The notes under the pieces were generated by a model. It was not told the origin of the DNA. It did not search any database and worked only from the letters and a program-made list of their open reading frames with translations. Positions 60,867 through 64,000 of a DNA stretch of 64,000 bases are shown here, in pieces. The position numbers and the translations under genes were made by a program. Every line of letters begins with the position of its first letter. The first letter of the stretch is position 1. Source of the DNA: Desulfobaculum bizertense DSM 18034 (GTDB lineage: Bacteria > Desulfobacterota > Desulfovibrionia > Desulfovibrionales > Desulfovibrionaceae); assembly GCF_900167065.1 (NCBI RefSeq), contig NZ_FUYA01000010.1, positions 1 through 64,000 on the forward strand. Reading direction: 5' to 3'.

Positions 60867-61892
60867 CTAATAAGCTTCCTCGTAATCGAGGTCTTCTTTG
60901 GTGATCTTGTGGTTAAATTTAACATATACCCAAGTCTGATACGCGATGACGATGGGCACCATGACGAGGGCGATGACGAGCATAATCTTGAGCGTCAAAG
61001 GTGATGACGCGCCGTTGGAAATGGTGACACTCCATGCGTCGTTGAGGCTGGAGGGCAAAAGCCGCGGAAAGATGCCGATGACGCCAAAGAAGGCACAGGC
61101 GACAATGACGAGATTGGAGTAAAACCAAGATTTCCATGCCTGCCGCTTGCCGAGGGCGGTGCGTAAACCAATGAGACCGACGACGGCAAGAATGGGAATG
61201 ATAAAGAGAGCGGGCATCGCCAGATAGTTGGCAAAGAGCTGCGTCTCGACGCCGGAGTAGACGACAAAGGCGAGAACCATCAGGACGGCGAGGGGCCAAA
61301 GCTTGCGTGCGGTCGCCTCGGCGCGGTCATGCAGAGGGCCTTCGGCCTTGATGCAGAGCCAGAGAGCGCCATGTAAGAGAAAGAGGACAACAAAAAGCAC
61401 GCCGCCAGCGAGTCCATAGGGGTTCAAAAGCTGAAGGAGTCCTTCCTGATTGATGCCGTTGGCGTCAATGGGAATGCCGCGAAAGATGTTGGCAAATGCG
61501 ACACCAAGCAGCAGGGCCGGGGCGAGACTCCCGATGAAATGGCAGCCGTCCCAGATTGCGCGCCAGGTGCTGCTTTCTACCTTGGAGCGGAACTCAAAAG
61601 AGACGCCGCGCAGGATGAGGGCAAAAAGCAGGAGAAAGAGCGCGGAATACATGGATGAAAACATGACCGCATAGGATTTGGGGAAGGCGGCAAAGGTGAC
61701 GCCACCAGCGGTGACGAGCCAGACCTCATTGCCTTCCCAAAACGGGCCGCCCGCGTTGTAAATCGTGCGGCGCTCGTCTTCATTCTTGCAGATGAAAGGC
61801 ATCAGGGTGCCCATGCCGAGGACGTAGCCGTCCAGCATAAAATAGATGGCCCAGAGCAGGCCCCACAGCAGGAACCACGTTGCTTCTAACAT
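60867..61892 (-). CDS. cydB: Cytochrome bd ubiquinol/menaquinol oxidase subunit II
   Basis: Partner of CydA in the bd-type quinol oxidase that reduces O2 to water in the membrane. The 341-residue protein has the family N-terminus WFLLWGLLWAIYFMLDGYVLGMGTLMPF, then GPFWEGNEVWLVTAGGVTFAAFPKSYA and about eight to nine helices. It starts 52 bp after cydA. It runs toward repeat R7 at the 3' end. Confidence 0.95.
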   Translation of the reverse strand: MLEATWFLLWGLLWAIYFMLDGYVLGMGTLMPFICKNEDERRTIYNAGGPFWEGNEVWLVTAGGVTFAAFPKSYAVMFSSMYSALFLLLFALILRGVSFEFRSKVESSTWRAIWDGCHFIGSLAPALLLGVAFANIFRGIPIDANGINQEGLLQLLNPYGLAGGVLFVVLFLLHGALWLCIKAEGPLHDRAEATARKLWPLAVLMVLAFVVYSGVETQLFANYLAMPALFIIPILAVVGLIGLRTALGKRQAWKSWFYSNLVIVACAFFGVIGIFPRLLPSSLNDAWSVTISNGASSPLTLKIMLVIALVMVPIVIAYQTWVYVKFNHKITKEDLDYEEAY

Positions 61893-61944
61893 ATCGCTAC
61901 CTCTTCAGAGAAAAAAGTTGGTATTCCAGTTCCACGTTTTTGGC

Positions 61945-63243
61945 CTATTCCGGAACCTTCCGGGCATACTTGAAGAGCAGGAAGATGTCTGCGGCACCAA
62001 GCAGGAGATAAATCCCGACGAGGGCGGCAAGCGAGATGCCAACCTGCGAGGTGGTGATAGCGGAAACAGCATCAGAGGTTCGCATCAGGTTGTAGACAAT
62101 CCACGGCTGGCGACCGACTTCTGCCACAATCCAGCCAAACTGGTGGCCGAGGTAGGGGAGTGGGATTGACCAGACAAGGACTTTGAGCAGAAGCGGGTAG
62201 TTCGTGATTCTGTTTCGCAAAAGCCATGCGAGGAAGGAGAGGCCAATAAACAGGGAGCCGAGACCGACCATTGCTCTAAAGGATATAAAGGTCAGCATGA
62301 CGGGCGGACGGTCTTCCTTGGGGAAGTCCTTGAGTCCCTGCACCGTGGCGGACGGATCGTTAAAGGCAAGGAAAGAAAGCAGGCCGGGGATCGGAAGAGC
62401 CTGAACAAGGTTTCGCTCGTTCTCTGGATCTGGGATCTGCAAAAGATACATGGGGGCGTTGTCTGTGGTCTCCCAGTGCGCTTCCATTGCGGCAAGCTTG
62501 GCAGGCTGGAGCTTGGCAACGTCGTTGCCGTGGACATGGCCCTCGGCCAGCACAAATATGGAGAAGATCAGTCCCCAGGTCGCACCCATGCGGAAAGATT
62601 TAGTGAAGAAGTTATCGTCGCTTTTTCTCAGCAGGTGCCAGGCAGAAATACCCATGACAAAAAATGCAGCAACGATGATGGCGGCGGGGATGACATGGAA
62701 GAACTGAAGCCAGCCAAAGGGGTTGGTTACAACGTCAGTGAAGCTCGCCAGTTCGGCGCGGCCGTTGCGCAGAACGTAACCAACGGGGTTTTGCATGAAC
62801 CCGTTAGCGAGCAGAATCCACAGACCGGAAATATTGCTGGCGATGGCGACAATCCAGATGGACGCACAGTGCAGCTTTGGATTGATGCGCTCCCAGCCAA
62901 AGACCCAGACTGCAATAAAGGTCGATTCAAGAAAGAAGGCGACAGTTGCTTCAATGGCGAGCAGTGAGCCAAAGATGTCACCAACGTATTCTGAGTAGCG
63001 TGACCAGTTGGTACCAAACTGGAACTCCAGCGTGATACCCGTCACCACACCAAGGGCAAAGTTGATGAGGAAAAGCTTTCCCCAAAATTTGGCCATCCGC
63101 TTGTAGGTCTCGTCTCCGGAACGGAGGTACTTGGTTTCCATCACCGCAACGAGGATGGAAAGCCCAAGCGTGAGCGGGACAAAAATGAAGTGAAACATAG
63201 ACGCGGCCGCGAACTGGAGCCGCGAGAGGAACAGTGCATCCAT
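61945..63243 (-). CDS. cydA: Cytochrome bd oxidase subunit I
   Basis: Haem-bearing and quinol-oxidising subunit. The 432-residue protein has the N-terminal haem-ligand helix (SRLQFAAASMFHFIFVPLTLGLS), FFHVIPAAIIVAAFFVMG, the quinol-loop region and GWIVAEVGRQPWIVYNLMRTSDAVS. The quinol loop is short, as in the bd-type of Bacillus and many anaerobes rather than that of E. coli. In Desulfovibrio, bd oxidase supports O2 respiration and protection. It lies directly downstream of roo. Confidence 0.96.
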   Translation of the reverse strand: MDALFLSRLQFAAASMFHFIFVPLTLGLSILVAVMETKYLRSGDETYKRMAKFWGKLFLINFALGVVTGITLEFQFGTNWSRYSEYVGDIFGSLLAIEATVAFFLESTFIAVWVFGWERINPKLHCASIWIVAIASNISGLWILLANGFMQNPVGYVLRNGRAELASFTDVVTNPFGWLQFFHVIPAAIIVAAFFVMGISAWHLLRKSDDNFFTKSFRMGATWGLIFSIFVLAEGHVHGNDVAKLQPAKLAAMEAHWETTDNAPMYLLQIPDPENERNLVQALPIPGLLSFLAFNDPSATVQGLKDFPKEDRPPVMLTFISFRAMVGLGSLFIGLSFLAWLLRNRITNYPLLLKVLVWSIPLPYLGHQFGWIVAEVGRQPWIVYNLMRTSDAVSAITTSQVGISLAALVGIYLLLGAADIFLLFKYARKVPE

Positions 63244-63284
63244 GATGCCCCCCCTTGCGTGGGTTGGTTTGGACTCAATACAAA

Positions 63285-63318
63285 AGTGCTGCCGGAGACA
63301 GCCGAATCCCCGGCAGCA
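63285..63318 (-). terminator. Terminator between roo and cydA
   Basis: GCTGCCGGGGA pairs with TCTCCGGCAGC around a short loop, followed on the minus strand by ACTTTTGTATTG. It probably makes cydAB a separate unit or lowers read-through. Confidence 0.65.
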
Positions 63319-63323
63319 GAAGC

Positions 63324-64000
63324 TTACTCGTCGATCTTTGCCTTGAGGGCCTTGCCCACGGCGCGGCCAAGCTCAACGCACTGCTCAAGGGCAGTGGCGT
63401 CTGGGACGTGCTTGGTCTTGACCGGGTCAACAATCTCAAAGCTCATGTCTTCAAGCCAGCCAGTGATGGCCTTGACGCACTCACCGCTCCAGCCGAAGGA
63501 GCCGAAGGCTGCGCCGATCTTGTTCTGGGGGCGCAGGCCCTTCATGTAGGTGAGCATGTCTGCCACCAGAGGAAGAATGCCGTTGTTGTGCGTTGGTGAA
63601 CCAACAATCACAGCTCCAGCGTTGAAGACTTCTGTCATGACCTCGGAGTGGTGATAGCTCTTGAGGTGCATCAGACGAACACTGACACCTTCGTCGACAA
63701 GGCCAGTCACAATAGCTTTGGCCATTTTCTCGGTGGAGTGCCACATGGTGTCATACACCACGACTGCGCGGTTCTTGGGCTTCTGGGAAGCGAACTCGGC
63801 GTAGCTGTTCATGGCGAATGCGACATCTTCCTTGCCGCGGAAGATGACGCCGTGGTCTGGTGCAATCATGTCAACGTCGAGGTCGAGTTCCTCGACACCC
63901 TTGAGCGTTTTTTCAACGACAGGGGAGTACGGCACAACAATGTTGGCGTAGTACTCGGTCATGCGGCGTTTCAGGAAATTTCTGTCCATCTCGTCAGCGT
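63324..64000 (-). CDS. roo: Rubredoxin:oxygen oxidoreductase (flavodiiron protein), C-terminal part
   Basis: Reduces O2 to water, or NO to N2O, using electrons from rubredoxin in the cytoplasm. Only the last 225 or so residues are in the window; the frame stays open to the edge. The end of the metallo-beta-lactamase diiron domain includes MIAPDHGVIFRG. The flavodoxin domain follows with AVVVYDTMWHSTEKMAKAIVTGL (FMN phosphate loop), VGSPTHNNGILP and GSFGWSGE. It precedes cydAB on the same strand, grouping two oxygen-reducing systems. Confidence 0.94.
   Translation of the reverse strand, partial: ADEMDRNFLKRRMTEYYANIVVPYSPVVEKTLKGVEELDLDVDMIAPDHGVIFRGKEDVAFAMNSYAEFASQKPKNRAVVVYDTMWHSTEKMAKAIVTGLVDEGVSVRLMHLKSYHHSEVMTEVFNAGAVIVGSPTHNNGILPLVADMLTYMKGLRPQNKIGAAFGSFGWSGECVKAITGWLEDMSFEIVDPVKTKHVPDATALEQCVELGRAVGKALKAKIDE

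Noticed and set aside
1-64000. CRISPR array
   Set aside because: No short direct repeats at regular spacing were seen; the repeats found are widely scattered hairpin arrays.

Overview
The window looks like a chromosomal segment of a sulfate reducer of the Desulfovibrionaceae type. It carries a periplasmic [FeFe] hydrogenase (HydAB, with the Tat signal on the small subunit) and its HydEFG maturases, a rubredoxin:oxygen oxidoreductase (Roo) next to cytochrome bd oxidase, an F0 ATP synthase operon next to rex, and a polar-flagellum type flgBC-fliEFGHI operon. Base composition is moderately GC-rich, with one clear AT-rich exception at 45.7-46.7 kb. The genus assignment is inference.

Layout. 0-9 kb: tRNA-Glu and tRNA-Lys, serS, purA, a lytic transglycosylase, a stand-alone AICAR transformylase and an RNase II/R family exonuclease. 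9-16 kb: asnB with a GT2 glycosyltransferase, hflX (probably starting at a rare ATC codon), a stand-alone IMP cyclohydrolase and a TPR protein. 16-22 kb: a flagellar operon behind a textbook sigma-54 promoter. 22-29 kb: a PPC-domain protein, alanine dehydrogenase with an Lrp-type regulator, and a haem-binding (CxxCH) histidine kinase with an NtrC-type regulator. 29-46 kb: a small conserved-looking ORF, an NSS transporter with its 31-residue MetS-like partner, a FUSC protein, a NifX-like protein, a chemoreceptor preceded by a sigma-28 promoter and a structured, terminator-containing leader, a TetR regulator, parvulin, a Tim44-domain protein, a zinc-ribbon protein, a CHASE4-PAS-GGDEF-EAL protein, a YifB/ComM AAA protein and an AT-rich orphan. 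47-57 kb: rex with a Rex operator, atpE-atpB-atpI genes, then hydF-hydE-(unknown)-hydG-TM1266 and hydB-hydA. 58-64 kb: a TVP38 membrane protein with a MerA-like flavoprotein, cydB-cydA and the 3' part of roo.

Themes. The right-hand third concerns redox balance and oxygen: periplasmic H2 turnover, NADH sensing by Rex, ATP synthase, and two O2-reducing systems (Roo and bd oxidase). The two halves of PurH, usually one bifunctional protein, are separate genes about 8 kb apart.

The most unusual content is a family of non-coding elements about 300-500 bp long, seen seven times (1-156, 8797-9276, 29757-30205, 39331-39745, 46707-47012, 57591-58037, 60280-60777). Each is a string of hairpins in a fixed order. 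Flanks and loops are conserved while several stems differ between copies, yet both arms change together so that pairing is kept. One stem in particular (22-bp arms) is almost unrelated between copies around a conserved core. I see no transposase or reverse transcriptase in the window to explain them. They are the best candidate here for an undescribed system.
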